From: Streptomyces sp. NBC_01549
Lineage (GTDB): Bacteria > Actinomycetota > Actinomycetes > Streptomycetales > Streptomycetaceae
DNA: 64,000 bases
Assembly: GCF_026339955.1 (NCBI RefSeq)
Contig: NZ_JAPEPW010000001.1
Coordinates: 5,017,001-5,081,000 of the forward strand
Reading direction: 5' to 3'
A program made the translations under genes and the position numbers. Position 1 is the first letter of the stretch; the number at the start of each line of letters is the position of its first letter. Under the pieces are notes generated by a model, which was given only the letters and a program-made list of their open reading frames with translations, had not been told where the DNA came from and did no database searches. Below, one piece after another: positions 13,113-20,108 of this stretch.

Positions 13113-14630
13113 TCAGAACTTCATGTCGGGGTGGCAGTCGCCGCAGACGGCGGTGCGTGGCTCGCCGGTCCAGTCGGGTTCGGTCTTCAGGCGGGTGACG
13201 GGGTCGCAGTTGGGGTCACCGCAGTGCGGGATCTTCGCCGCCTTGGCGGGGTCTGCCGGCTGCTGCCAGACGCTGTTGTCGTAGTTGCGGCCGAGCTTCG
13301 GCCGCTTCTCCTTGGCGCCGAGCTGATTGGCGACGGCACCCCATCCGGCGATCCGCTCGTCGGGGCCTGCGCCTCGCCAGTCGCCGGTCTGCATGCGCTG
13401 CCGGGCCCGGTCCATGGACCGGGCGAACCAGGCGTCCGTCTCCTGCTGCTGGCCGTTTTGGGCGGTGAGGATGGCGATCCGCTTCGGGTTGCAGTCGGGG
13501 CAGGCCTGGTGGACGTCGTCGATGATCCGGTAGCGCATGCGGGGGTTGGTGCGGGCGGCCGGGTTCTCTTCCAGGCAGGGCTGGCAGGCGGGCGGAACCT
13601 CGGGGCTCTGCCCCACAGATGCCGGGTGGCAGTTGGGGCACGGGTCGCCTGTGATCGGGTTGACGCGGGCCGCCGGGTCGGTGGCCGACGCGGGGTCACG
13701 GAGACAGTCCCAGCAGGCGGGCGGCAACTGTGGGTCTACGCCCACGGATGCGTCGGGCAGTTCGTCGGCTGACAGCCGGTGCTCGTACACAGCAGCAGCA
13801 GAGCGGACGGTGGGGTCGTCGCTGATGTCGAGGTAGCGGCGCAGGCCGTCCTCGGACCAGCCATCCGTGACCGCGACCATGACGCGCTGCCCGAGCCGCA
13901 TCCGCTGCTGCTTGCCTGGCTGCCTGCCCCGGTAGTCGAGGCTGTCGACGAACGCGGAGACCCGCTCGCATTGTCTTGTGATCTCTTCCAAGGAAGAAGG
14001 ATTCCCGCCTCCGCCTCCCTCCGACCCGTCACCGCTGCTGACGGGTTCGTCCTCGGAGTCCTCGGCCACGGGGGAGGAGGAGGGAGATTCCTTAGTAGAG
14101 AACGAAGAGACAAGAGATGGGGGCCCAACCGTGGTTGGCCCTGCACCAACCACGGTTGGCCCTGCACCAACCACCGTTGGGCCTTGTGCAACCACGGTTG
14201 GCCCTTGTCCACTCACGGTTGGGCCTTCTGAGTCTTCAGGGCCAACCACGGTTGGGCCTTCCGTCTCTATCTCAACCTCAGGGCCAACCGTGGTTGGCCC
14301 TTCAAAGTCGGGCACCCGGAACGTCATCGCCTTGCCAGGCACCGCGAACAGAAGGTTGCCGTTCTTGTCCTTGCCGATCGGCAGACGGAACTCCCAGCCG
14401 GCCAGCGACAGACGGCGCAGCATCTCGCGGATGCTGAGCTCGTCCTTGGCGGCCGTCCAGCGCACCAGCTCTGCCAGCCGTACCCTGCTGCGGCGCCCCT
14501 TCTCCGGGGCATAGTTCCAGTCGTCGTCGTACCGGGCGTCGTCGGCGATCTCCAGGGCGACGGCCCGCTGTAGGCCCTTGATGCTGGGAGGCAGAGCCTC
14601 GCGCAGCTGGCGGCGCAGGTTACTTCCCAC
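13113..14630 (-). CDS. Putative replication initiator with internal iterons and C-terminal zinc ribbons (505 aa)
   Basis: Residues 1-110 look like a winged-helix DNA-binding domain (WTAAKDELSIREMLRRLSLAGW). Residues about 111-168 are a hinge with seven copies of a GPTVVG-type heptad, encoded by dyad-symmetric 14-bp DNA repeats. A low-complexity Ser/Glu/Gly linker follows to about 220. A helical domain (QRMRLGQRVMVAVTDGWSEDGLRRYLDIS) is next. The C-terminal 200 residues carry six CxxC or similar pairs (ACWDC, PCPNC, ACQPC, ACPDC, HCGDPNC, VCGDC), probably three zinc ribbons. The architecture of DNA-binding domain, iterons in the gene, then partner domain recalls lambda O. Its place in the early operon fits, but homology was not tested. 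Confidence 0.6.
   Translation of the reverse strand: MGSNLRRQLREALPPSIKGLQRAVALEIADDARYDDDWNYAPEKGRRSRVRLAELVRWTAAKDELSIREMLRRLSLAGWEFRLPIGKDKNGNLLFAVPGKAMTFRVPDFEGPTTVGPEVEIETEGPTVVGPEDSEGPTVSGQGPTVVAQGPTVVGAGPTVVGAGPTTVGPPSLVSSFSTKESPSSSPVAEDSEDEPVSSGDGSEGGGGGNPSSLEEITRQCERVSAFVDSLDYRGRQPGKQQRMRLGQRVMVAVTDGWSEDGLRRYLDISDDPTVRSAAAVYEHRLSADELPDASVGVDPQLPPACWDCLRDPASATDPAARVNPITGDPCPNCHPASVGQSPEVPPACQPCLEENPAARTNPRMRYRIIDDVHQACPDCNPKRIAILTAQNGQQQETDAWFARSMDRARQRMQTGDWRGAGPDERIAGWGAVANQLGAKEKRPKLGRNYDNSVWQQPADPAKAAKIPHCGDPNCDPVTRLKTEPDWTGEPRTAVCGDCHPDMKF
14125..14297. repeat. Seven palindromic iterons inside the initiator gene: candidate replication origin
   Basis: CCAACC(G/A)(T/C)GGTTGG-type 14-mers start at 14125, 14146, 14167, 14188, 14209, 14242 and 14284. 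The steps are 21, 21, 21, 21, 33 and 42, all multiples of about 10.5, so every copy faces the same side of the helix. Two copies have mismatched ends. Each copy is nearly dyad-symmetric, as expected for a dimer. At protein level they encode a disordered hinge. This matches the layout of an origin nested in its initiator gene. Confidence 0.75.
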
Positions 14631-14934
14631 GTGACCTCCCGCGGCGTGGCTGCAGCTCGTAGGCGGTGCCGCAGGGGCCTTTCACGTCGCCGAGGTGCCT
14701 ATGCCTATGCCAGCTCGCGCAACCCGGACACTTGGTCGTGTACTCGACGCGGCCCCGGGTGATCAGGACCAGCGGGCGAGCCGACAGACCTTCTCGCGGG
14801 AGGTCTGTTCCTCGCTGCTGCGTGCCGTCTGCGCCTTGTGCAAGACTGGCGACAGACCTGCTGCCGCCCGCCGCTTGGTCTTCGCGAACCCCGGCGCCTC
14901 GCACGCGCCGGGGCTCGTTGCTTTTCTGGCTCAT
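14620..14934 (-). CDS. Small hypothetical protein with a Cys/His cluster (104 aa)
   Basis: ATG at 14934 overlaps the upstream stop (ATGA), and the end overlaps the initiator start by 11 bp. The C-terminal half has RVEYTTKCPGCASWHRHRHLG followed by VKGPCGTAYEL. These Cys and His residues fit a single zinc site. The first half is Gln/Arg-rich and of low complexity. The family is unknown. The tight overlap indicates coupling to the initiator. Confidence 0.6.
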   Translation of the reverse strand: MSQKSNEPRRVRGAGVREDQAAGGSRSVASLAQGADGTQQRGTDLPREGLSARPLVLITRGRVEYTTKCPGCASWHRHRHLGDVKGPCGTAYELQPRRGRSRGK

Positions 14935-15185
14935 GCGGCTCCTCGGTCCTCTCCGGACAGCAGCTGTACGAGCGACGCGGTGATGACGATCTGGCGTCGG
15001 CTACTGCCGAGCGGGACGCACTTGACTGGGGATTCGCCACGCCTGATCAGGTTGGCGAGGTGGGTCGGCGAGCAGCCGATGGCGCGGGCGGCCTGGCGCA
15101 CGCTGCAGGTGGCGGGCCATTGCCGGACTTCGGCGAGGGTGGGGCGCGGGGCGGTCTTCGCTGCGAGGCGCACGGGCTCGGTCAT
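14931..15185 (-). CDS. Helix-turn-helix DNA-binding protein (84 aa)
   Basis: ATG at 15185 overlaps the stop of the upstream gene (ATGA). A helix-turn-helix is visible at residues about 26-50 (CSVRQAARAIGCSPTHLANLIRRGE), followed by a wing-like strand (RQIVITASLVQLL). It is probably a transcription or excision factor of the element, acting with the MerR-like protein encoded just before it. Confidence 0.7.
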   Translation of the reverse strand: MTEPVRLAAKTAPRPTLAEVRQWPATCSVRQAARAIGCSPTHLANLIRRGESPVKCVPLGSSRRQIVITASLVQLLSGEDRGAA

Positions 15186-15379
15186 GCGGCCGCACCCCGC
15201 CGCATCCCCTGCATGTACTCGTCTACGTGGGCCTTCTTGTACCGGACCCGCGAGTTGGGGGCGTCGGACAGTTTCGTGAACTTCGGGCCCGTGCCCTGGT
15301 ATCGCCAGTTGGCGAGGGTGCCCATGTGGACCCGTAGCAGTGCGGCCACCTCGCGGGGGGTGAGCCATTCGATCTCCAT
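15182..15379 (-). CDS. MerR/excisionase-type winged-helix protein (65 aa)
   Basis: ATG at 15379 is chosen because AGGAG lies 7 bp upstream. A TTG at 15409 is further out and lacks one. The sequence WLTPREVAALLRVHMGTLAN is the classical helix-turn-helix of BldC/Xis-like proteins, followed by a basic wing (SRVRYKKAHVDEYMQG). Its place as first gene of the leftward operon, divergent from repressor and integrase, fits an excisionase or early activator. Confidence 0.8.
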   Translation of the reverse strand: MEIEWLTPREVAALLRVHMGTLANWRYQGTGPKFTKLSDAPNSRVRYKKAHVDEYMQGMRRGAAA

Positions 15380-15447
15380 CAACAACTCCTGTCGGGATTT
15401 TCGAGACAAGGGCTTGCGTCACCGAGTGATGACGCGTGATGATGCAG

Positions 15448-15476
15448 ATCGTAGGACTCATCGACGAATACCGCAA
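15448..15476 (-). promoter_or_regulatory. Leftward early promoter
   Basis: Read leftward, TTGCGG (15476-15471) and TACGAT (15453-15448) have a 17-bp spacer. Transcription would start near 15441, giving a leader of about 60 nt before the ATG at 15379. Confidence 0.55.
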
Positions 15477-15482
15477 GGATCA

Positions 15483-15507
15483 AGACGATCGTCTGCGTTA
15501 CGCAGAC
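15483..15507. promoter_or_regulatory. Overlapping palindromes at the genetic switch
   Basis: AGACGATCGTCT (15483-15494) is a perfect 12-bp palindrome. It overlaps GTCTGCGTTACGCAGAC (15491-15507), which has 8-bp arms around one base. They lie between the leftward -35 box and the rightward -10 box, where binding by the XRE repressor encoded alongside could control both promoters. Confidence 0.65.
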
Positions 15508-15510
15508 TGC

Positions 15511-15516
15511 TAGCGT
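15511..15516 (+). promoter_or_regulatory. -10 box of a leaderless repressor/integrase transcript
   Basis: TAGCGT matches TANNNT and ends 8 bp before the repressor ATG at 15524, so transcription should start at or next to the A of the ATG. No ribosome site precedes the gene, and the -35 region is weak. Confidence 0.45.
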
Positions 15517-15523
15517 CTCGATC

Positions 15524-16063
15524 ATGGCGACAGGACGGATTGAGTTGGGACCCACAGGAACGACCGTGGCCGCGAATATCAAGCGGCTACGAGAGGCACA
15601 GGGGCTCAGCCTCCGCGCCCTCTCGAGGCGGCTCGAAGAGACGGACCGCAGACTCAGCGCAGATGCCCTCAATAAGATCGAGAACGGCGCCAACCCCGAG
15701 GCCAAGCACATCCGCCGAGTAGACGCGGATGACCTCGTTGCGATCGCCGTCGCACTGAACGTCAACCCCTCGCTGCTGCTGCTCCCGCACGACGTAGTTG
15801 GCCGTACCGCCGGGGATGTTGAGATCACGGGAGCCGGCACGGTGCCGGGCTGGCTGGCCTGGGGATGGGCGGACGGCGTTTGCCCGCTCATCGCTCCCGA
15901 GGATGACCCCGATGGCACGAAGTGGCTCGACTATGCGATCAATCTGCGCCCGGCCGGCTGGAGTCCTGCGAGGAACGTGGGCCTGAACCGAGGCAGAGAG
16001 CAGCAGCGCAAGGCGTTCGACGAGCGGTTCAACGCATTCGACGAGGGCGGTGGCGATGGCTGA
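15524..16063 (+). CDS. XRE-family repressor of the element (179 aa)
   Basis: Residues 18-80 form an XRE helix-turn-helix (ANIKRLREAQGLSLRALSRR ... ALNKIENGANP), followed by LVAIAVALNVNPSLLLLP, typical of the closing helix. The C-terminal 100 residues are Trp-rich and unassigned, and may sense a signal or dimerise. It is divergent from the excisionase operon and overlaps the integrase gene, the standard layout for a lysogeny regulator. The start is ATG at 15524 on an apparently leaderless transcript. Confidence 0.85.
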   Translation: MATGRIELGPTGTTVAANIKRLREAQGLSLRALSRRLEETDRRLSADALNKIENGANPEAKHIRRVDADDLVAIAVALNVNPSLLLLPHDVVGRTAGDVEITGAGTVPGWLAWGWADGVCPLIAPEDDPDGTKWLDYAINLRPAGWSPARNVGLNRGREQQRKAFDERFNAFDEGGGDG

Positions 16064-17258
16064 CCCGGTCAAGAAGATCCTGCTGCGGAGCGGTGTCGTG
16101 CGCTGGCGCACGATGGTCGACGTTGGCAAGGACGCGGACGGGAAGCGCAAGCAGCTGACCATCACCCGTGACACCCGCGCCGAGGTCGTCGCCGAGCGGG
16201 CGCGCATCATCAACCAGCGCCGCACCGGTCAGTTGATCGTCCCGAGCAAGATGACGGTCGACCAGCTGCTCGACGCCTACATGGTCTCCAAGGAAGACGA
16301 CCTCGAAGAGACGACCATCGACGGGTACGAGAACCGGCTGACCCACATCAGGGCTCGGCTCGGCTCGATGCAGGTGCAGGAGCTCACCGACACCCACGTC
16401 GAGGAGTTCGTGACCTGGCTGCTCACCGAGGCGCGCCGCCGTGGCGGGCCGAAGGGGACGGGGCTACGGCCGTCGACCGTCGATGGAGTGCTCGGCCGGC
16501 TGCGCGCCGCCCTCCGGTACGCGCTCCGGAAGAAGATCGTGGCGCAGAACGTAGCCGAGTTCGTGACCGTGCCCCGCAAGGCCCGTAAGCAGGACCGCCG
16601 GGACAACCAGCGGGAACAGCCCTGGGGTGTCGTCGAGGTGAAGGAGTTCGTCGTCGGCATCCGCGAGGACCGGCTCTTTGCCCCGCTGCTGCTGTCCTGC
16701 ATGGGGCTGCGCCCCGCGGAGGTCGCAGGGCTTCGGTGGGCCGAAGACATCGACTTTGAGGCGGGCTCGCTCGACATCGCCAACACCCGCACGATGATCC
16801 GCAACGCGCGGGTCGTCGAGAAGGACACCAAGTCCGAGGCGGGCGAGCGGACCTTGCCGCTCCCAGAGCCGGTCAAGCTGGCGCTCATGAACTTCCGGCT
16901 CCTACAGGAAGCCGAGCAGGCCAAACTGGGGGAGTACTACCTCCCGTCGGGCTACGTGTTCGTCGACGAGCTGGGGCAGGCGCTCACGCCTCGGCATCTG
17001 CGAGAGCACGCTTACCGGACGATGTCCCGGCTGGGACTCCGCAGGGTTCGCCTGTACGACGCCCGGCACAGCTGCCTGACGTTCCTGGCGGTGTCTGGAA
17101 TTCCAGACGTCATCCTCGCCGCGTGGGCCGGCCACACGAACGCCAGCTTCACCAAGAAGAAGTACGTCCACCCGACGGCCGCCGACATGGGCGCCGCGGT
17201 GATCCACCTCAATGAGCTTCTCGGCGTCGCCGACGGTCCGTCCGAAAGCGCCGTGTGA
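16056..17258 (+). CDS. int: Tyrosine site-specific integrase (400 aa)
   Basis: This enzyme integrates and excises the element by strand exchange through a 3'-phosphotyrosine. An N-terminal SAM-like core-binding domain lies at about 60-170. The catalytic domain shows Arg in GLRPAEVAGLRW, Lys in the DTKSEAGERTLPLP beta-hairpin, the DARHS box, His in AWAGHTN and the nucleophile Tyr in TKKKYVHP. ATG at 16056 is preferred because GAGGG lies 8 bp upstream; a GTG at 16050 is too close to that site. The start overlaps the repressor stop by 8 bp, so both are co-expressed. Confidence 0.93.
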   Translation: MADPVKKILLRSGVVRWRTMVDVGKDADGKRKQLTITRDTRAEVVAERARIINQRRTGQLIVPSKMTVDQLLDAYMVSKEDDLEETTIDGYENRLTHIRARLGSMQVQELTDTHVEEFVTWLLTEARRRGGPKGTGLRPSTVDGVLGRLRAALRYALRKKIVAQNVAEFVTVPRKARKQDRRDNQREQPWGVVEVKEFVVGIREDRLFAPLLLSCMGLRPAEVAGLRWAEDIDFEAGSLDIANTRTMIRNARVVEKDTKSEAGERTLPLPEPVKLALMNFRLLQEAEQAKLGEYYLPSGYVFVDELGQALTPRHLREHAYRTMSRLGLRRVRLYDARHSCLTFLAVSGIPDVILAAWAGHTNASFTKKKYVHPTAADMGAAVIHLNELLGVADGPSESAV

Positions 17259-17264
17259 GAATCC

Positions 17265-17283
17265 GTGAGATTTCGTATCTCAC
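17265..17283. other. Hairpin after integrase, possible terminator or attachment-site arm
   Basis: GTGAGA (17265-17270) and TCTCAC (17278-17283) form a perfect 6-bp stem 6 bp after the integrase stop. No tRNA gene is recognisable between 17259 and 17358, so integration into a tRNA end is not supported on this side. Confidence 0.4.
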
Positions 17284-17358
17284 ATCGACAACTAAATAGC
17301 CCCTGAGCTGGGAAGTCTTCCGGATCCTTACAGCACGTCTGCGACTCTAACCGCGCTC

Positions 17359-18009
17359 TCAGATCCCCGCTCCCGTTCGCCGCAGGACGCGCAGTGAGTC
17401 GGTCGCCGAGATCTCGGTGAACGCGCCGGACTCCAGGGCCCGGAGGTAGACGCGGTAGGGGGCCTGGCCGGTGAACTCGTCGGCCGGGTCGGGGAACACG
17501 TCGTGGATCAGGAGGAGGCCGCCCTCGGCGACATGCGGCGCCCAGCCCTCGTAGTCGCCGGAGGCGTGCTCGTCCGTGTGGCCGCCGTCGATGAAGACGA
17601 AACCGAGGGGCGAGCGCCAGAAGGCGGCGATCTGCGGCGAGCGGCCGACCATCGCGACCACCTGGTCCTCCAGGCCCGCCTTGTGGAGGGTGCGGCGGAA
17701 GGTGGGCAGGGTGTCCATTCGGCCGATCTCGGGGTCGACCGTGGCCGGGTCGTGGTAGTCCCAGCCGGGCTGCTGCTCCTCGCTGCCCCGGTGGTGGTCG
17801 ACGGTGATCGCGGTCACACCGGCCGCGCGCGCCGCGTCCGCGAGCAGGATCGTGGAGCGCCCGCAGTACGTGCCGACCTCCAGGAGGGGCAGGCCGAGCC
17901 GGCCCGCCTCGACCGCGGCCTCGTACAGCGCGAGCCCTTCGCGGAGCGGCATAAACCCCTTCGCGGCCTCGAAGGCGGCCAGGATCTCCGGCTTGGGTGC
18001 CGCGGACAT
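17359..18009 (-). CDS. Class I SAM-dependent methyltransferase (216 aa)
   Basis: The fold resembles the Methyltransf_24 family. LLEVGTYCGRSTILLADAAR (about residues 45-65) is the SAM-binding glycine motif, AITVDHHRGS the acidic end of strand 2, and FVFIDGGHTDEHASGDY the active-site region with its metal or substrate Asp and His. ATG at 18009 has GGAGG 6 bp upstream; an ATG 12 bp further out is less well placed. The substrate is unknown. It is the first chromosomal gene next to the integrated element. Confidence 0.85.
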   Translation of the reverse strand: MSAAPKPEILAAFEAAKGFMPLREGLALYEAAVEAGRLGLPLLEVGTYCGRSTILLADAARAAGVTAITVDHHRGSEEQQPGWDYHDPATVDPEIGRMDTLPTFRRTLHKAGLEDQVVAMVGRSPQIAAFWRSPLGFVFIDGGHTDEHASGDYEGWAPHVAEGGLLLIHDVFPDPADEFTGQAPYRVYLRALESGAFTEISATDSLRVLRRTGAGI

Positions 18010-18096
18010 GGGGTCCTCCATCGGGTACGAACGACAGCACCGCACGTCTGCCTGTGCGAGTCCGCGTGTACGTGACTGTGAGCGCCCCATGGTGCA

Positions 18097-18130
18097 CCAC
18101 ACCCCCGCCGCATCGGCGACGAGGGTGTGG
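18097..18130 (-). terminator. Hairpin downstream of the MFS gene
   Basis: CCACACCC (18097-18104) and GGGTGTGG (18123-18130) form an 8-bp stem in the gap between the leftward MFS gene and the methyltransferase start. Confidence 0.5.
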
Positions 18131-18141
18131 GTGGGCCCGTA

Positions 18142-18181
18142 CCTACTCCGAAACGGTCGCGCCTACGCCGAAACGGTCGCG
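18142..18181. repeat. 20-bp tandem duplication spanning the MFS stop codon
   Basis: CCTACTCCGAAACGGTCGCG (18142-18161) is directly followed by CCTACGCCGAAACGGTCGCG (18162-18181), with one mismatch. Each copy contains the leftward TAG stop and the last codons of the MFS gene, so the gene end exists twice. Confidence 0.85.
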
Positions 18182-19902
18182 CTCGGCAGTGCGAGGTCCA
18201 GCTCGACCGGGCGGTCGTCGCCCGAGTGTGTCGCCGAGGAGGCGAGCGGGCCGTGGCCCGGCGCCCTGGCGGCGAGGACGTACGCGCCCTCGGCAGGCAC
18301 GGCGAGCGCGTAGCTGCCGTCCGCCTCGGAGAGTGTGGCGCCCGCCTGGCGGCCGCGCCGGTCGATCAGGGTGACCTTGGCCCGGGCGACCGTGCTGCCG
18401 TCGGCGTCCAGCACCCGGCCGCGGAAGCCTCCGAGTACCTGGTGGGCGCGCTCCAGAGCCGCGTCCTCCTCGCTGCTCGCGCGCAGCTGCGGCTTGGTCG
18501 CCCGGCGCCGGCCCGGTAGCAGCAGGGCGAAGAGCAGACCGACGGCGACCGCGCCGGTGGCGATCAGGAAGGAGACCCGGAAGCCGTGCATGGTCGGGAC
18601 CTCGAGGCCGCCGACGTCGTTCGCCGTGTTGGCGAGCACCATGCCGATGACGGCGCTGGAGACCGACGTACCGATCGAGCGCATCAGCGTGTTGAGGCCG
18701 TTGGCCGCGCCCGTCTCCGAGGCCGGGACGGAGCCGACGATCAGCGCGGGCAGCGAGGAGTAGGCGAGGCCGATGCCCGCGCCCAGGACCACCGAGATCA
18801 CGATGGTCTGCCAAGCGGCGCTCATCAGACCGAGGCCGGCGCCGTAGCCGATCCCGATGATCAGCATGCCGAGGATCAGGGTGACCTTGGGGCCGTACTT
18901 GGCGGAGATCCGGGCGTAGACCGGGGCGGTGAGCATCATCGTCAGACCGAGCGGCGCCACGCACAGACCCGCGACCACCATCGACTGACCGAGGCCGTAG
19001 CCGGTGGCCTTCGGCAGCTGGAGCAGCTGCGGCAGGACGAGGGAGACGACGTAGAAGGAGACGCCGACCATGATCGAGGCGAGGTTGGTGAAGAGCACCG
19101 AGCGGCGGACGGTGGTGCGCAGGTCGACGAGCGGCGCCTTCACGCGCAGCTCCATCACGCCCCACAGCAGGAGGACGACCGCCGCCGCGGCGAACAGGCC
19201 GAGCGTGGTGGTCGAGGTCCAGCCCCAGTCGCTGCCCTTGGTGATCGGCAGCAGGAAGAGGACGAGGCCCGCGGAGAGGCCGATCGCGCCCAGTACGTCG
19301 AAGGTGCCCTCGGCGCGCATCGGGGACTCCGGTACGGCGACGAGGGTCAGGACGATCGAGACGGCGCCGAGACCGGCGGCGAGGAAGAAGAGGGCGTGCC
19401 AGTCGGCGTGCTGCGCGACCAGGGCCGCGACCGGCAGCGCGAGTCCGCCGCCGACGCCGATCGAGGAGCTCATCAGGGCCATCGCCGAGCCGAGCTTCTC
19501 GCGGGGCAGCATGTCGCGCATCAGGCCGATGCCGAGGGGGATCGCGCCCATGGCGAAGCCCTGCAGAGCACGGCCGACGATCATCACCAGCAGTTGGCTG
19601 GTGAAACCGGCTATGAGTGAGCCCACGACCATCACGGACAGGCTCGCGAGCAGCATCCGCCGCTTGCCGTAGAGGTCACCGAGCCGGCCCATGATCGGCG
19701 TCGCCACGGCTCCCGCGAGCAGCGTCGAGGTCATCACCCAGGTGGCGTTGCTGGGTGCGGTGCCCAGCAGCTCCGGCAGGTCCTTGATGACCGGAACGAG
19801 CAGGGTCTGCATCACCGCGACAACGATGCCCGCGAAGGCCAGTACCGGCACGATCGCGCCGCCGGGCCTCCGGGTGGGCTGGTCGGTCGTCGTGTGCGTC
19901 AT
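18163..19902 (-). CDS. DHA2-type MFS exporter with C-terminal carboxypeptidase-regulatory-like domain (579 aa)
   Basis: This is a proton-driven efflux pump of the 14-helix EmrB/QacA type. The first helices (VLAFAGIVVAVMQTLLVPVI), the loop GRLGDLYGKRRML and the repeated hydrophobic segments to about residue 470 fit the family. The last 95 residues (GFRGRVLDADGSTVARAKVT ... VLAARAPGHGP) form a beta-sandwich of the carboxypeptidase-regulatory-like type, which is not part of normal MFS proteins. ATG at 19902 follows GGAGG 9 bp upstream. The natural substrate is not evident. Confidence 0.88.
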   Translation of the reverse strand: MTHTTTDQPTRRPGGAIVPVLAFAGIVVAVMQTLLVPVIKDLPELLGTAPSNATWVMTSTLLAGAVATPIMGRLGDLYGKRRMLLASLSVMVVGSLIAGFTSQLLVMIVGRALQGFAMGAIPLGIGLMRDMLPREKLGSAMALMSSSIGVGGGLALPVAALVAQHADWHALFFLAAGLGAVSIVLTLVAVPESPMRAEGTFDVLGAIGLSAGLVLFLLPITKGSDWGWTSTTTLGLFAAAAVVLLLWGVMELRVKAPLVDLRTTVRRSVLFTNLASIMVGVSFYVVSLVLPQLLQLPKATGYGLGQSMVVAGLCVAPLGLTMMLTAPVYARISAKYGPKVTLILGMLIIGIGYGAGLGLMSAAWQTIVISVVLGAGIGLAYSSLPALIVGSVPASETGAANGLNTLMRSIGTSVSSAVIGMVLANTANDVGGLEVPTMHGFRVSFLIATGAVAVGLLFALLLPGRRRATKPQLRASSEEDAALERAHQVLGGFRGRVLDADGSTVARAKVTLIDRRGRQAGATLSEADGSYALAVPAEGAYVLAARAPGHGPLASSATHSGDDRPVELDLALPSATVSA

Positions 19903-20082
19903 TACGTGAGGCCTCCAGGCCAAAAGAAGAGAGGGAGGGAGGAGAGGGGGGTGGTCGATCCGTGCGGGATACGTGCAAGAGCAACCCGGTGTGCCCAGGC
20001 AACTATTCCGATGCTTCGGCGTACTAACGAAATCTTGACCTTCCCGTGAGGATCTGATCCGGCGTCAGGTCTGGCGGGTAAA

Positions 20083-20096
20083 TGGAACGTGTTCTA
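20083..20096. promoter_or_regulatory. KstR-type operator upstream of thiolase
   Basis: TGGAACGTGTTCTA matches the 14-bp KstR consensus TNNAACNNGTTNNA exactly. It ends 12 bp before the thiolase start, where a bound repressor would block the promoter. The same word with one change lies upstream of the MaoC gene at 31625. The rest of the gap 19903-20108 shows nothing else clear. Confidence 0.7.
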
Positions 20097-20108
20097 GTCT
20101 TACGCGCC

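Larger units (their letters stand above)
1..17283. mobile_element. Phage-like integrated element, left end outside the window
   Basis: A tyrosine integrase (16056-17258) marks the right boundary next to chromosomal genes. Inward lie a repressor, an excisionase-like operon, a replication-initiator candidate, an HK97 capsid and a tape-measure protein. Leftward and rightward gene blocks converge on a terminator near 4190. No portal, terminase, protease, major tail or lysis gene is visible, although the first three would normally lie just upstream of capsid. It is therefore either a decayed prophage or a reduced satellite-like element. The exact attachment core was not identified because the other junction is outside the window. 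Confidence 0.8.

Noticed and set aside
14117..14297. Iterons as a chance result of a repetitive peptide
   Set aside because: Different codons would encode the same peptide, but the DNA keeps dyad symmetry and helical spacing even where residues differ (SGQ, VAQ, GAG), so DNA-level selection is more likely.
17259..17358. tRNA gene as integration target
   Set aside because: No acceptor stem, anticodon arm or T-loop pattern can be folded here. Only a 6-bp hairpin is present.
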